This document shows positions 23,432 through 33,473 of a DNA stretch of 64,000 nt, piece by piece. Location: the NCBI GenBank assembly GCA_000697355.1, contig JNEN01000841.1, positions 272,792 through 336,791 on the forward strand, written 5' to 3'. Position numbers and translations under genes: made by a program. The stretch's first letter is position 1. Each line of letters opens with the position of its first letter. This stretch comes from Syncephalastrum monosporum B8922 (lineage: Eukaryota > Mucoromycota > Mucoromycetes > Mucorales > Syncephalastraceae). The notes under the pieces were generated by a model that saw only the letters and a program-made list of their open reading frames with translations, did not search any database and had not been told where the DNA came from.

Positions 23432-25926
23432 CTAGTAGCTTCTGCCAAAGAGCATGTAGTGCTTGGCGTCCTGACCACAGTAGACGCACTTGGTCACGCC
23501 AGGCACGATGGGCTTGTCGGTGGGCTGGACGAACGGGTTGCAAAGCGTCTTGGCGCCCATCGACGGGGCGCGCTCGTCCTCCTCCTCGCCATTGTTGGAA
23601 GAGCGGGCCGAGTTCTCCTTGATGTCGTCCTCGCACTCGGGGCGATCGCACCAGGGCATCAAGCAGAGCTTCTTGTCGTTCAGAGCAGGCACAAAGTCCT
23701 CCCATTTTTCGATGCGAGCAATGGACTCGTCCATCTTGGCCTTGGCGCGCTCATACATCTCGCGCTGCATGGTGTCCATGGCCTCCTGGATACCTTTCTC
23801 GAGGTTGTCGAGCGGGATGGCAAACTTGGCGCCCGTGTCACGGCGCACGACCGTGACCTGCTTCTTCTGCAAGTCCTTGGGGCCGACCTCAAGACGAAGG
23901 GGCACACCGCGCAGCTCCCAGTGGTTGAACTTGAAGCCCGGGGTATAGTTATCGCGCAGATCCGCCTTGGCCTTGACACCGGCCTTCTTCAGGCGGGCCG
24001 CGACGTCCTTGCAGGCGTCGTAGACGAGGTCAAAGTCGGCCTTGGTCGACTTGACGGTCAGACCGCAGGGGATGATGACGGTCTGATAAAGCGCGACGCG
24101 GGGCGGGAGGACCAGACCCTTGTCGTCACCGTGGACCATGACCATGACGCCGATCGTGCGGGTCGACAGACCCCAAGAGTTTTGCCAGACGTGGATCTTC
24201 TTGGCCTCGTCGGTCGCGGTGGGCGGGGCCTTGGGGTCCTCGACCGTGATGTCAAACATGTGGGAGAAGTTCTGGCCGAGACAGTGGGAGGTACCGCCCT
24301 GGATAGCACGGCCCGTGGTGGGGATGAAGCCCTCGACGGTGGTCGTGTACAGACCGCCCGCGAAACGCTCCTTTTCAGACTTGACACCCTTGACGACGGG
24401 AAGCGCGAGCAAGTCATTGTAGATTTGCTCATACAGATCCAGAATCTCGCGGACCTCCTGGCCAGCGCCCTCGAGGGTCAGATGGGCCGTGTGGCCCTCC
24501 TGCCACAAGAACTCACGCGTACGAAGGAAGGGTTCTATTAAAAGACGATCCTAACAATGAGCATGTAAAAAGTGCACGAGCGCATTATGGACTTACGCGG
24601 GTTCTTGAATTCCCAACGAACGACAGAGCACCACTGGTTGATACGGAAGGGCAAGTCACGGTGGGAGCGGATCCACTTGGCAAAGTAAGGGTACATGACC
24701 GTCTCGGAGGTGGGACGAATGGCAATGTGCTCCTCCAGCTCGCTCTGACCGGCGCGCGTCACCCAAGCAACCTCGGGGGCAAAACCCTCAATGTGATCCT
24801 TCTCGCGCTCCAGAGCGCGGTTGGAAACGAACATGGGGAAGTAGGTATCCTCGACGCCCATCTCGGTGATGGCACCATCAAAGAAGTCTGATACATGCGA
24901 TCAGACTCTTTTACTCATTCCATTCCATTTTCTTTTGCTGTACTTACTGGTGATCTCCTTCCAAACGTTGTAGGCGAGAGGACGGAGGATGTAGCAGCCC
25001 GAGACGTCATAGTAGTCCAACATCTCACTCTTGACCAGAACCTACGCGACACACACACATGTATTAGCCTTCTCCACTCCCTTGTTCTCTTTAAGTGAGC
25101 ATTTACCTGCTGGTACCAGCGCGAGAAGTCTGCCTCCTTCTTGACATCAATGCCCATCTGGTGAACGTCCTCAGCGGGAGCGGCCGCAGGAGCTATTGTC
25201 ATAAAGATAAGGTTAGGCATAGGGCTGAAATAGGGAAAACGATAACTGGGCCGATTCACCAATCAGCGATAGGTACCTTCTTTACGGGCAGCAGGGGCGG
25301 CCTTGGGCTTTCCAGCGGCGGGCGCAGGAGCAGCCGCAGCGAGAGCAGCAAAGTCGACCTCGGTGGCATCCTTGCTGATCGACTTGAGATAGGCCTTCAG
25401 GTCATCGACAGTGACGAAGACGGTCTTGTCAGCCGCGCCTTCACGGAAAGCCAGAAGCGTCGAGCCGCTCAAACCGACGAGGGCGGCATCCACGACGAGA
25501 TGGACCAGGCTCAGATCAGCCACGTTCGACAGCGCAAAGGGCGACACTAGGAGAATGGCGTCAGAGACGGTGTCCCCTTTTTTTTTTTACACCTATTTGT
25601 TCAATTGTACCTTGATCCTTGCCCACGCCAAAGGTGCCCTGAAGCAGATCCTCATTGGCGAAACGGCATTCCTTCAGACCGAGCTTCTTGCCGAGCTGGG
25701 TGACGTTCGTCTCGGACTCGTCCAAGGCGACCACAACGACGGGGGTGGGCGCAGCCGTCTTGGGCGTCTTGGGCTTCAGAATCAAACTCTTGGTGAGCTT
25801 AAAGTCAATGCCGGGCGCAGCGGCGTCCAACGCGGCCTTCCAGGCCTTGTTATCCGCAGCAGCTTCGTGCGACACAGTCTTGGGCGAAATGGAGAGCTTC
25901 GAAAGCAGATCCAGCACGGAGGCCAT
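23432..25926 (-). CDS. Cytosolic prolyl-tRNA synthetase with N-terminal YbaK-like domain
   Basis: Charges tRNA-Pro with proline (class IIa, eukaryotic/archaeal type). Six exons: 25926-25611, 25546-25277, 25192-25107, 25041-24948, 24887-24597 and 24534-23432, giving 719 aa. The first roughly 190 residues form a YbaK/ProX-type editing-like module, as in yeast cytosolic ProRS. An Ala/Pro linker follows, and then the catalytic core. Core motifs include [42 protein letters not shown] and the motif-3 region [19 protein letters not shown]. The C-terminus FGRSY matches the EPRS-like zinc-containing C-terminal domain. The ATG at 25926 is preferred. An in-frame upstream ATG at 25998 would add 24 residues with no family match. 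Confidence 0.95.
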
Positions 25927-26130
25927 TAGAAAGTCGAGGAAAAAGTTGGGAAAAGAGGAGGAGGATGAAAGTGACTCACCCACCCGGCTCCAGCGCAAGA
26001 AAAAAAAAATAGACAGACGTACTCCGAAAATGGAAAAAAATACAACGAGGAACCTGTCAAATCATTCATTTTATTAGGTCTGCCTCTTGCTGTTCCGGCT
26101 GTTGACGGCCATTGCGCCCCGTGGCACGGT

Positions 26131-27030
26131 TCAGTAGAGGCCGGGCAGAATGACCCATCGTTTCCGGGGGAAAGCCGCCTTGTAAGGGTCGCCAAATGTC
26201 TTTTGATCCCAGGCTTCCGCCTCGCCCGCCGTGACCGAGAGGTTGACGGTCGTCCATACGAGGCCGCAGAGGTAGGTGAGATTGCGTCCGCGGTTGACAA
26301 GGCACAGCGCGGCGTAGACGAGGATGTCGGCGAGGTAGTGCGGGGCCACCACGCGCTCGAACCAGTCCCCGCGTGGAATCGCATAGCCCTTGTGGTCTTT
26401 TTTGAGACGGGCGAGGATGGCATGGCAGCGGTATTGGTGCACCGACGCGTAGACGAAAAGCAAGACGCCTGCGACGGTCCATGGCATCGGCGTCGGGGGT
26501 GCTCTGGCCGTGACAGCCGGCCACCACACCCCGAGCGAGACAGCGCCCTCGATCCACGCAGCCAAGACCATCGCACCATAGAAGCCAAGCCCCGCCAGGT
26601 AGTGCGAGACGTGCATGCGCGCGTGCGCCGAGGCCTGCTCGACGCACACGCTCTCATACGCCCGCCGCGCGAGGTGACACACCATCATGCAAAAACTGAT
26701 AGTGACCGTGGCCGCGTCGACCCGGTCACTGCCTTGCGGCGTGTCCCACCTCCGCAACGCGTCCATCAGCGGGCCGTGCGGGAGGACGGCCATCTCGAGC
26801 GCACAGTACAATGCGAAGGCGAGACCCACAAAGTAGAAATGAGCGAACCAGGCTTTCGGCACGGTCAACTGCTGGAGTCGTGCTTGGATGGTGGTTTGCG
26901 GCCGATCGGCGGTGTGATTCAGACGACCATAGGCAAGCACGGTGGAGCGCAGGAAAGCGAGACGCTGCGTGACAAAGGCAAGGAGGGCGAGCGTTATGAG
27001 GCACACCCGCAGGAGGGTCACCAGAATCAT
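26131..27030 (-). CDS. DFG10: Polyprenol reductase (SRD5A3/DFG10 family)
   Basis: A single-exon gene of 299 aa. It belongs to the steroid 5-alpha-reductase C-terminal family and is predicted to act in the ER membrane in dolichol synthesis, which feeds protein glycosylation. About six hydrophobic segments are visible. The family signature near the C-terminus is clear: IPRGDWFERVVAPHYLADI at about residues 213-231, then the ending FPRKRWVILPGLY. It lies 182 bp downstream of DSC3 and 204 bp upstream of ProRS, all on the minus strand. The alternative, a sterol reductase of the same superfamily, is less likely because GDWFE plus PHYLAE-like sequence is characteristic of SRD5A3. Confidence 0.9.
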   Translation of the reverse strand: MILVTLLRVCLITLALLAFVTQRLAFLRSTVLAYGRLNHTADRPQTTIQARLQQLTVPKAWFAHFYFVGLAFALYCALEMAVLPHGPLMDALRRWDTPQGSDRVDAATVTISFCMMVCHLARRAYESVCVEQASAHARMHVSHYLAGLGFYGAMVLAAWIEGAVSLGVWWPAVTARAPPTPMPWTVAGVLLFVYASVHQYRCHAILARLKKDHKGYAIPRGDWFERVVAPHYLADILVYAALCLVNRGRNLTYLCGLVWTTVNLSVTAGEAEAWDQKTFGDPYKAAFPRKRWVILPGLY

Positions 27031-27212
27031 ACGTTTGTCAGTGGAGTATTAATTGGATGGTTCTTTTTCTTCTTCTTTATGGGAGAGAAGACGGGGGTAT
27101 GTTTGAAGGAGTGTTCAAGTGAATGAGAGAGAAAGAGAACAAAAAAAAAAAAAAGGAACAGGAAAAGAAGGAAAATATGATACACATGAAAGGAATTAAA
27201 AAAGAGAAGGTC

Positions 27213-28210
27213 TTAGTAGTACACGTGCAAGACGCCGAAGGATATGTTGATGAGGATACCCGCGACAATACCTAGCCTAGACATGAGCGCTTACTCTTCC
27301 TACACCTGTGGTCGCTTACCCATCTGATGGCGTCTTGTAAAGACGGATTCTCGGAACCAAAAGAGACAGATGATTCCCAGAAAGAAGCCGAGAACGAGGC
27401 CCCACACCATTTCCTTGTATGTCCCTTGGGGTGCTATTTCATGTATGAGAGAAGATTCAGGGAGATCCCCATGCCATGTCCTCCACTTACTTCCGTCGGG
27501 CAGGGTCTCGCCCTCACCCACCGCATCCATCCACTGTTCTTCCCGGCGTCGAATCTGCTCAGGATCTAAGCTGTGTAAGCATATCATCTGCATCCAGCCG
27601 AACCCACGAGCGTACCATCTTCCGTGCCATGCCAGCGATGAAACCGCTCTCGCAGGCTCTGGATCTCTTCTTCGGTGAAGCCCGAGTCGCGCAGTCGGTC
27701 GAATCCGGTGCGTGGGGTGATCTGAGGCCGGTCCTAGGATGCGAAGAGGGTGAATAATCACTTTTGCTACGCCTTTGGATGGCACCAAAAGAAAGAAGAA
27801 GAAAGGGTGGGTCATGCATACATTGGTCTGCGAGTGAGGCTGGTAGTCGGACAGCGAGCAGTGGACGTAGACAGGCGGGGGCGGTGGCATTTTAGCTTTG
27901 GAATCGGACACGGTGAGTTTGCCCATCCCGTAATCGCGCAGCTGCCGACCGTCGTCGAGTATCCGAGCCGAGTAGATCAAGCGAATGTTCTTGTTGCGAG
28001 TCCGTTCGGCCTCGGTCTGCTTAATCTACACCGACCTTTGAGCATACACTGTACTTTCAATCGCCGGACTCGGGTCGTTGAGCAGCTTACCTTCTCTTTT
28101 ATCGCTGCCACTGAATCCTCGGGCGAGACCCGCACCACGAGATCCTGTCCTTCTGTAAACCGTACGTGCAGATCAAACGACTCGTAGTATTCGTCAGCTT
28201 CGGGTGGCAT
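27213..28210 (-). CDS. DSC ubiquitin-ligase complex subunit 3-like (ubiquitin-like domain, membrane anchor)
   Basis: Predicted subunit of the Golgi/endosome DSC E3 ligase, which in fission yeast cleaves SREBP and elsewhere degrades orphan membrane proteins. Six exons: 28210-28091, 28025-27822, 27733-27616, 27565-27491, 27433-27320 and 27271-27213, giving 229 aa. Residues 10-100 form a ubiquitin-like fold (VRFTEGQDLVVRVSPEDSVAAI, then IRLIYSARILDDGRQLRDYG). The middle contains TGFDRLRDSGFTEEEIQSLRE, typical of the Dsc3 C-terminal domain. Two hydrophobic segments end the protein (EMVWGLVLGFFLGIICLFWF and GIVAGILINISFGVLHVYY). A long AT repeat lies just upstream. The family call is good; the complex is inferred. 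Confidence 0.82.
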
Positions 28211-28771
28211 GTTGTTTAGATATATGTATATATATATATATATGCACAGTAGATAGGTAGATAGCTATAATATATGAAGGAAAGTGTCTAAAGGAATGGC
28301 CGAGAGAGAGATAGCGGTGCTTCAACGGGCTTGAACGGAGCGCACACACACTTGCTTAAAATAAAAGATAATTGGAAGAATCATACGAAATCATGCGCTG
28401 GATCATTTTGTTTCTTGTTTCCTTTCCACCTCCTCGATATGCAGGTGTTTCATTGAACCTCGAGGCACACAAAAAGATGACAGCTATTTTGTCTAATGTC
28501 TATCAGACACGGAGATAGATCACCATGAGAGCAAGAGAGGCAGGGTCCTGACTTATGGTAGATCTATAATATCTACTCCCTCCCCCCTTTTTTCTCAGCT
28601 TCTCGCAACGACATGCTTTGCTCTAGACTGTTAAGACGTACCTTTCAAAAATGTTCCGAAGGTGGTTCCCGTCCATGGAGGCTCGTCCTCAGCGGCCGTT
28701 CCTCTCTTTTACTTTGGTTGCCTCACTCAGGAGACTTCCTCTCCCCCAACCCCCGAACCCTCCCCGCCGTC
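28211..28771. other. Divergent gap between DSC3 and the Sec2-like gene, with (AT)n run
   Basis: A 560-bp gap. An AT-alternating run spans 28221-28243, immediately upstream of the DSC3 start codon. Near 28570-28600 a pyrimidine run precedes several possible Sec2-like starts. No other gene was seen. Confidence 0.5.
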
Positions 28772-29758
28772 ATGTTTACCGTTGATGGCCACAGTAGCAG
28801 AAAGGGTCAGCCACTACTTAAGTCCCAGTCGAGCGTCCATCGGTACAGCAGAATACCACGTCCATCTAAGAGAAGAGGTCAAGGAAGAGACCGTACTGAC
28901 TCGCTCACATATGAAAACGTACGCCTGCGACACAGCTACGCGCTGCTCGAACGTGACCACGCTCACCAAAAAGCCGTCGCCGCCGAAGCCGAGCGTGCGC
29001 TGCAGCAGGCCCACGCCGATCTCGAAGACTTGTCGTGTCAGCTCTTTGAACAGGCCAACGGGATGGTGGCACGTGCGCGGCGCGAGCAGGAGGAGGCCAC
29101 ACGCAAGCTCGAGACAACGCGGACGAAGCTCGCGGACGAGCAGCAGCGCCTGGCGCAAGCCAGGATGCAGCTGGCGTGCCACCAGGGTCGCTTGCTGGAC
29201 CCGTGCGATCTCGCCCACGACGCGCTCGGCCTGTTCCGCGACTTTGTCCAGCAGGCACGCGTGACAGAGCTCAGACACCTCCAGCGCTTGCCCTTTTTGA
29301 AACTGTGCATCGACCAAGACGTGCTGCCCTGCCTCCAGCTCGGCAGCAACAAGTCCCCTCAACGGTGGGTGCCGACGTTGATTCAACGCACGTGCCCCAT
29401 CGAACCTGCCCTGCCCACGTCGCCCGCCACGCCCTCCTCCGCGACCCACCACACGTCTTTCCAGTGGCCCTTGGTCCGACGCGCGTCCGCCTCGCTTTCG
29501 TTTACCTGCTTTGCCTGCGGCCGGCAGCGCACGCGCTCCACCGACCATTACCGAGTTCGGCTTCACCATGACAACTGGCACAGCATCGACCGGCCCTGCC
29601 GCGACCGGCTCGTGGCCGTGTGCGACTTTTTTGCATTTGTACGCTATCTCAAGCAGAGCCTTCAAGGCCAACAGCGGACCATGGACAGCCTGTTTCATGA
29701 ATCCATACGTCTAAGGCTCAGTATGTTCTGCGCCCGCATCGGGATCACGCCTCTCTAG
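28772..29758 (+). CDS. Sec2/Rabin-like Rab guanine-nucleotide exchange factor
   Basis: Predicted GEF for a Sec4/Rab8-type GTPase in exocytosis. The frame ending at 29758 encodes a long coiled coil with the Sec2 signature (LEDLSCQLFEQANGMVARAR). A C-terminal module resembling that of Rabin8 follows, with CFACGRQR and WHSIDRPCRDRLVAVCDFFAF. From the ATG at 28772 the product is 328 aa. The N-terminus is uncertain: the same frame opens upstream at ATG 28613, and a second overlapping frame starting ATGGCC at about 28785 encodes a protein-like segment up to about 28920. No normal-length intron joins the two in phase. The stop lies 30 bp from the kaptin-gene stop on the other strand. Confidence 0.75.
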   Translation: MFTVDGHSSRKGQPLLKSQSSVHRYSRIPRPSKRRGQGRDRTDSLTYENVRLRHSYALLERDHAHQKAVAAEAERALQQAHADLEDLSCQLFEQANGMVARARREQEEATRKLETTRTKLADEQQRLAQARMQLACHQGRLLDPCDLAHDALGLFRDFVQQARVTELRHLQRLPFLKLCIDQDVLPCLQLGSNKSPQRWVPTLIQRTCPIEPALPTSPATPSSATHHTSFQWPLVRRASASLSFTCFACGRQRTRSTDHYRVRLHHDNWHSIDRPCRDRLVAVCDFFAFVRYLKQSLQGQQRTMDSLFHESIRLRLSMFCARIGITPL

Positions 29759-29788
29759 TTTTGTTCTTTTTCCATGTTTATCGTTATT

Positions 29789-31867
29789 TTATTGAGACGC
29801 GAAAACAATGGCCTTTTCCATCTCTTTTTGATGCCTGTACTCGAGCAAAAGCTCTGCAATGCGCCGCTTACTGCCTTCGACATGCTGAAGGACGTCGAGG
29901 AGCCTCTCGCGGGCCCGCCGCATGTTGGGCTGAAAGATATGGATGCCGTACATGGTCGAAACGATCAATTCGTCCAAGCCGTCGCGGTTCAGATCGAGAT
30001 GGGTCATGCGATAGATGGGGTAGGCGAACTGACGCCGCCACAAGACATTGTAGTCCTGGGTTCCCGCCACTATGTCACTGTGCTATCAGAAAAGGAGAGA
30101 AAAAAAAAGAAAGAGAAAGATGAAGTATACACACACACATACACAAATGTATGTGCGATTACCTTGCTTGTATATGAGGACTTGCCGGCCATAAGTGCCT
30201 ATCAAGATTTCGCGCTCGCCATCCCAGTCTACGTCCATCACATGGGAGCAAAGAACACTGTCATAGTAGCCCGATTGGGGTAGGGACCGGCCCTTGGACA
30301 GACCATGGGTTTCAATCGACCTGGATAGCGTCAGAATTATCCCTCAGAATGAGGCTAATAGGCTGTACGGACCTGTAGACAATGGCTTGTTCAATAGCGC
30401 AAGTGACAACGAGATGCAGCTGATCATCTTCACGCACTAAGGGTGTGAATCAGCGCGGGTGTCTTTTTTTTTTTTTTTTGGCGTTATGTATATTACCTGT
30501 CTTGGATACTCGGGGTTGAAAGAGGAGGGTTGATGTGATGGGACTAAAGACACGTGTCCTTTCTACCTTGGTCTCTCGTCCGTCTAGGAAGAACATATGA
30601 GCCCATGCCATGTAAAAAAAAAAACAGTCGCTGGGTTTACCTTGGTAAAAAGCCAAGATGACGTCGCCGTCCTGCCCTCCAGCGCACATCACACGCTGGC
30701 CGTTGGGTCGGTCGAAAAGGGAGAGAAATAGAATTCTAAGTCCATGTGAGTCTCTCGCTGTCCGAGATGACCGGACGGATGAGAAACTGACCTTGTTCTG
30801 CTCTCGCTCAATTGAGCTAGGATGGGAAAATGGTCAGATACGGTTTCGGTGATGAATTGCTGCCGATCTGGGTCGTACAGGGTCATATGCACTACGCCGT
30901 CCATGCTTGACAACAGAAACGCAAGTCGCGTCTGCCCTTGATACTGAACCCTAACAAGACGTCAGAGAGAAGACAGGGGTCGATTTCTTTAGCATAGTAC
31001 GTTGTGTGGGTCAGGTGCATCGGCGCGCTTGTCATGGGTATCGTGTGGCAGGAATCTAAAGCGGACACGTTAGACTGCCATAGTATGCGATCCGTATGTA
31101 ACAGTTGCATGCGTACCTCGGATGCCAGCAAGGGCTTGTTCGAGGTAAGGCAGCGGAGAATCTTTCGATGTAGAAAACAAATGAAGTGCGTATTGCATGC
31201 TATGGCCTTCTGGATCATGTCGCTAACGTATCGATAAGTCACACCTGATAAAGCCACTTAGTAGACCAGATCTACCTACCTCAGCGACAGCAATAGCTAA
31301 CAACACGGTGGGAGTGGCGGATTCGGTTTCGACGGCATCCACAGCAATGATCTCAACTTGGCCTGCTCCCATCCTTATTTAGCTTCTGGCTTTTCGTAGA
31401 ATTCTGAACCTTTTTTTTTTTCTTTTCTTTTACCTGCTTCTAGACCCAGATCCAAGTGAAGTGACGTCCAATAACCGTCCCGTGACAGGTGGCTGGTCAT
31501 TTCTGACGCGGACGCAGCTACCAAATGTCTGACTGGCTTCTTTAGCACTTTTTTGATAGATAGAAAATGACACGTGTTAGTCACCGAGAGGAAGGTAGCT
31601 TCTTCTATGGTTCTTACGCTTCGTCGGTGGTTTCTCGGGGGTGGGCACGTCTATGATGCGATGGGAAGGGAATTCTTCCTGGCGCGCGAGAAATGTGGGT
31701 AATCGTGATTCAAATGTGGTCAAGCCGTAAATGTTGCTGCTGAATGTTAGACCCCCGTCTCGCTTATTGCATGGCGATGCTTACGTGCGTTCTATGCCAT
31801 AGCGTGCATAGTGTGTTTCTTTAAAGAGTTCATCTTCTGTATTTGACACAGGGTGGAAAGCCGACAT
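29789..31867 (-). CDS. Kaptin (KPTN) homologue, KICSTOR-type subunit
   Basis: In animals kaptin is a subunit of KICSTOR, which anchors GATOR1 on the lysosome for amino-acid control of TORC1. I rebuilt twelve exons: 31867-31785, 31739-31618, 31547-31434, 31362-31280, 31222-31117, 31055-31001, 30950-30792, 30735-30641, 30583-30497, 30436-30373, 30320-30163 and 30069-29789, giving 468 aa (human kaptin is 436). Similarity is collinear: SNIYGL near the N-terminus; QLHLVVTCAIEQAIVYR; SGYYDSVLCSHVMDVDWDGE followed by ILIGTYGRQVLIYK; then VLWRRQF and HLDLNRDGLDELIV with GIHIF. These are repeat blades of a beta-propeller. A basic coiled tail ends the protein, as in kaptin. The start lies only 57 bp from the LOA1 stop. 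Orthology rests on motif order read by eye. Confidence 0.82.
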
Positions 31868-31924
31868 GGGCGAAAAAGCAAGAAAAGAAAAAAGACGAGA
31901 GTCTTTATATGGATACAACAATGA

Positions 31925-33286
31925 TTATGATTTTCTTGACCGATAGTATTTGAGGAATTCATGCTTATCGGACATGTTGAGGCTTGTCTTACGAAGACGA
32001 GCCATATTGCCGAGGCACAGGCTCAGCTGGCTGCCCACCACGTCCTCGGTGTCTTTGCCCGCCAGAGCTGCCAAGTCGCTCGCTTGTTGGCCCGCGCTCA
32101 TCGTGGCACTGCACGGCACGTCGTCGCTTGCCAATCGCTTCACCAGCAGCGTGTTGTAAAACTGCGAGCAGAGGCGTGCAAAATGCCAGAGCTGGCTGCC
32201 CACAGTAAAACTTGGCGGCATGTTCTTGTACTCGTACCTGGAACGGAGGGGTCAGCAGCTCCATCGGATCCCACCCGACTTAACCCCCCCCCCACCTCTC
32301 TCTCTCTCTCTCTCTCGTTGGACTTACTTGAAGGCGACGAGATGAAAGTGGGCATCCCGATCCGAGGGCTGGTATTCGCCGAAAAGAGGGGCAAACTCGA
32401 GCAGCGCGCGGCCGTTGGATGTCGTGCCTTCGGGCAAAACCACCACAGGGCCCCATCGGCGTTGCTTGGCGGCCTGCGCGAGCTCCTTGACGGTGTACAA
32501 CTTCTCATTTGGTTCGGGATGCGCAGGAACTTCGGCGCAGGTGCGGATGGCTTGCCAGAGGCTGACGGTGCGTAGTTTTTTGCCGTGCACCCGCGTGAAG
32601 ATGGGGTCGTGGCGGTAAGCGAGGTAGAGTAGATCAATGTACGAAGTACTGTTGGCAATCATAACATCGCCTGATCGCACCGGGGTCAGTGTCGGTGCTT
32701 TCTTGTTGGTGCGACTCGTCCTTATCAATGGTCAGCAAAGAGAGGAAAAAAAAAAAAGAAAAGAGGCGACAACGTTACCCCCGTCTTAAGGACACGGTTT
32801 CGGTCTTGATATGGAAGAAGCCGAGAAACAGGAGGACAGCGCGCAGGAGGAGCGCAGAGAAGCATCGGGTCCATATCCGCCTTACAGGCCCTAGTGGCGT
32901 CTAGTCAGATGGATGAGTCTCGAGGCGGTCGACACGGTTGGCAGGCGACATACCAGCAGGGTGCCGATGACGGTGACGAAGACAACATAGAGCAAAGCCA
33001 AGGCAATAACGAGCACGCCCTTGACGAGGCCCTGTATAGGACCCACAATGTAGTGAATCACATTGGACAGCGTGAGGAGCAGACTCGATTCAGTCCGTGG
33101 CGGCTGCGCAGGTGTCAGTTTCAAATGCATAATAACAAATAAAGACGAAACCAGGGCTTACCACAGGGGGCAAGAAGGGCTGTATGCCGGTACCGGCATC
33201 CTGGACGGGTGCAAAAGAGTGAAAGCGTGAGATGAGGGCTCATTGCACGTAGGATGGCATACCCTCCATCGCGAGTACTTTTCCAT
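31925..33286 (-). CDS. Lysophosphatidic acid acyltransferase-like protein (LOA1/VPS66 type)
   Basis: Predicted ER/lipid-droplet acyltransferase of the PlsC superfamily. Six exons: 33286-33263, 33200-33162, 33103-32954, 32900-32779, 32720-32328 and 32237-31925, giving 346 aa. The first coding exon is only 24 nt. The N-terminus MEKYSRWRDAGTGIQPFLP matches the LOA1/VPS66 family start. Two hydrophobic segments follow at about residues 35-95. The glycerolipid-binding block is clear (VVLPEGTTSNGRALLEF). In the first acyltransferase block the usual NHxxxxD reads NSTSYID, so the catalytic histidine position holds serine. Intron 5 contains a (CT)n run at 32296-32316. The gene is divergent from GET2 across 187 bp. 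Confidence 0.85.
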
Positions 33287-33473
33287 TCACGTGGCGGAAC
33301 AAGAGTGGGGTTCAGGAAGAAGAGGTTCAGAAAAAAGTCCGCGGCGCAAAGGGTTGCCCAGTCGACGCGACCGCGTCTGTGTGGTGCGGGGTCTTCTTTC
33401 TTCTGGTGATATCTCTCCCCGCGCACGTTACTTATAACTCTAGTGTCATATATAAACCCTCCATAAGCCCTCC
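33287..33473. promoter_or_regulatory. Compact divergent promoter between LOA1-like gene and GET2
   Basis: Only 187 bp separate the two start codons. On the plus strand TATATAAA at about 33449-33456 lies just 18-25 bp before the GET2 ATG, unusually close for a TATA element. Both promoters must overlap here. Confidence 0.5.

Noticed and set aside
23390..24541. 383-codon plus-strand frame opposite prolyl-tRNA synthetase
   Set aside because: Antisense shadow created by GC-rich codons. The minus strand encodes intact class II synthetase motifs.
25924..25998. Upstream in-frame ATG of prolyl-tRNA synthetase as the true start
   Set aside because: It adds 24 residues with no resemblance to the family. 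The ATG at 25926 begins the conserved YbaK-like domain directly.
26203..27126. 307-codon plus-strand frame opposite DFG10
   Set aside because: Charged, featureless shadow of a multi-pass membrane protein gene with a clear family signature.
28814..29698. 294-codon minus-strand frame opposite the Sec2-like gene
   Set aside because: The plus strand carries the Sec2 coiled-coil and Cys-rich signatures. The minus frame is a shadow.
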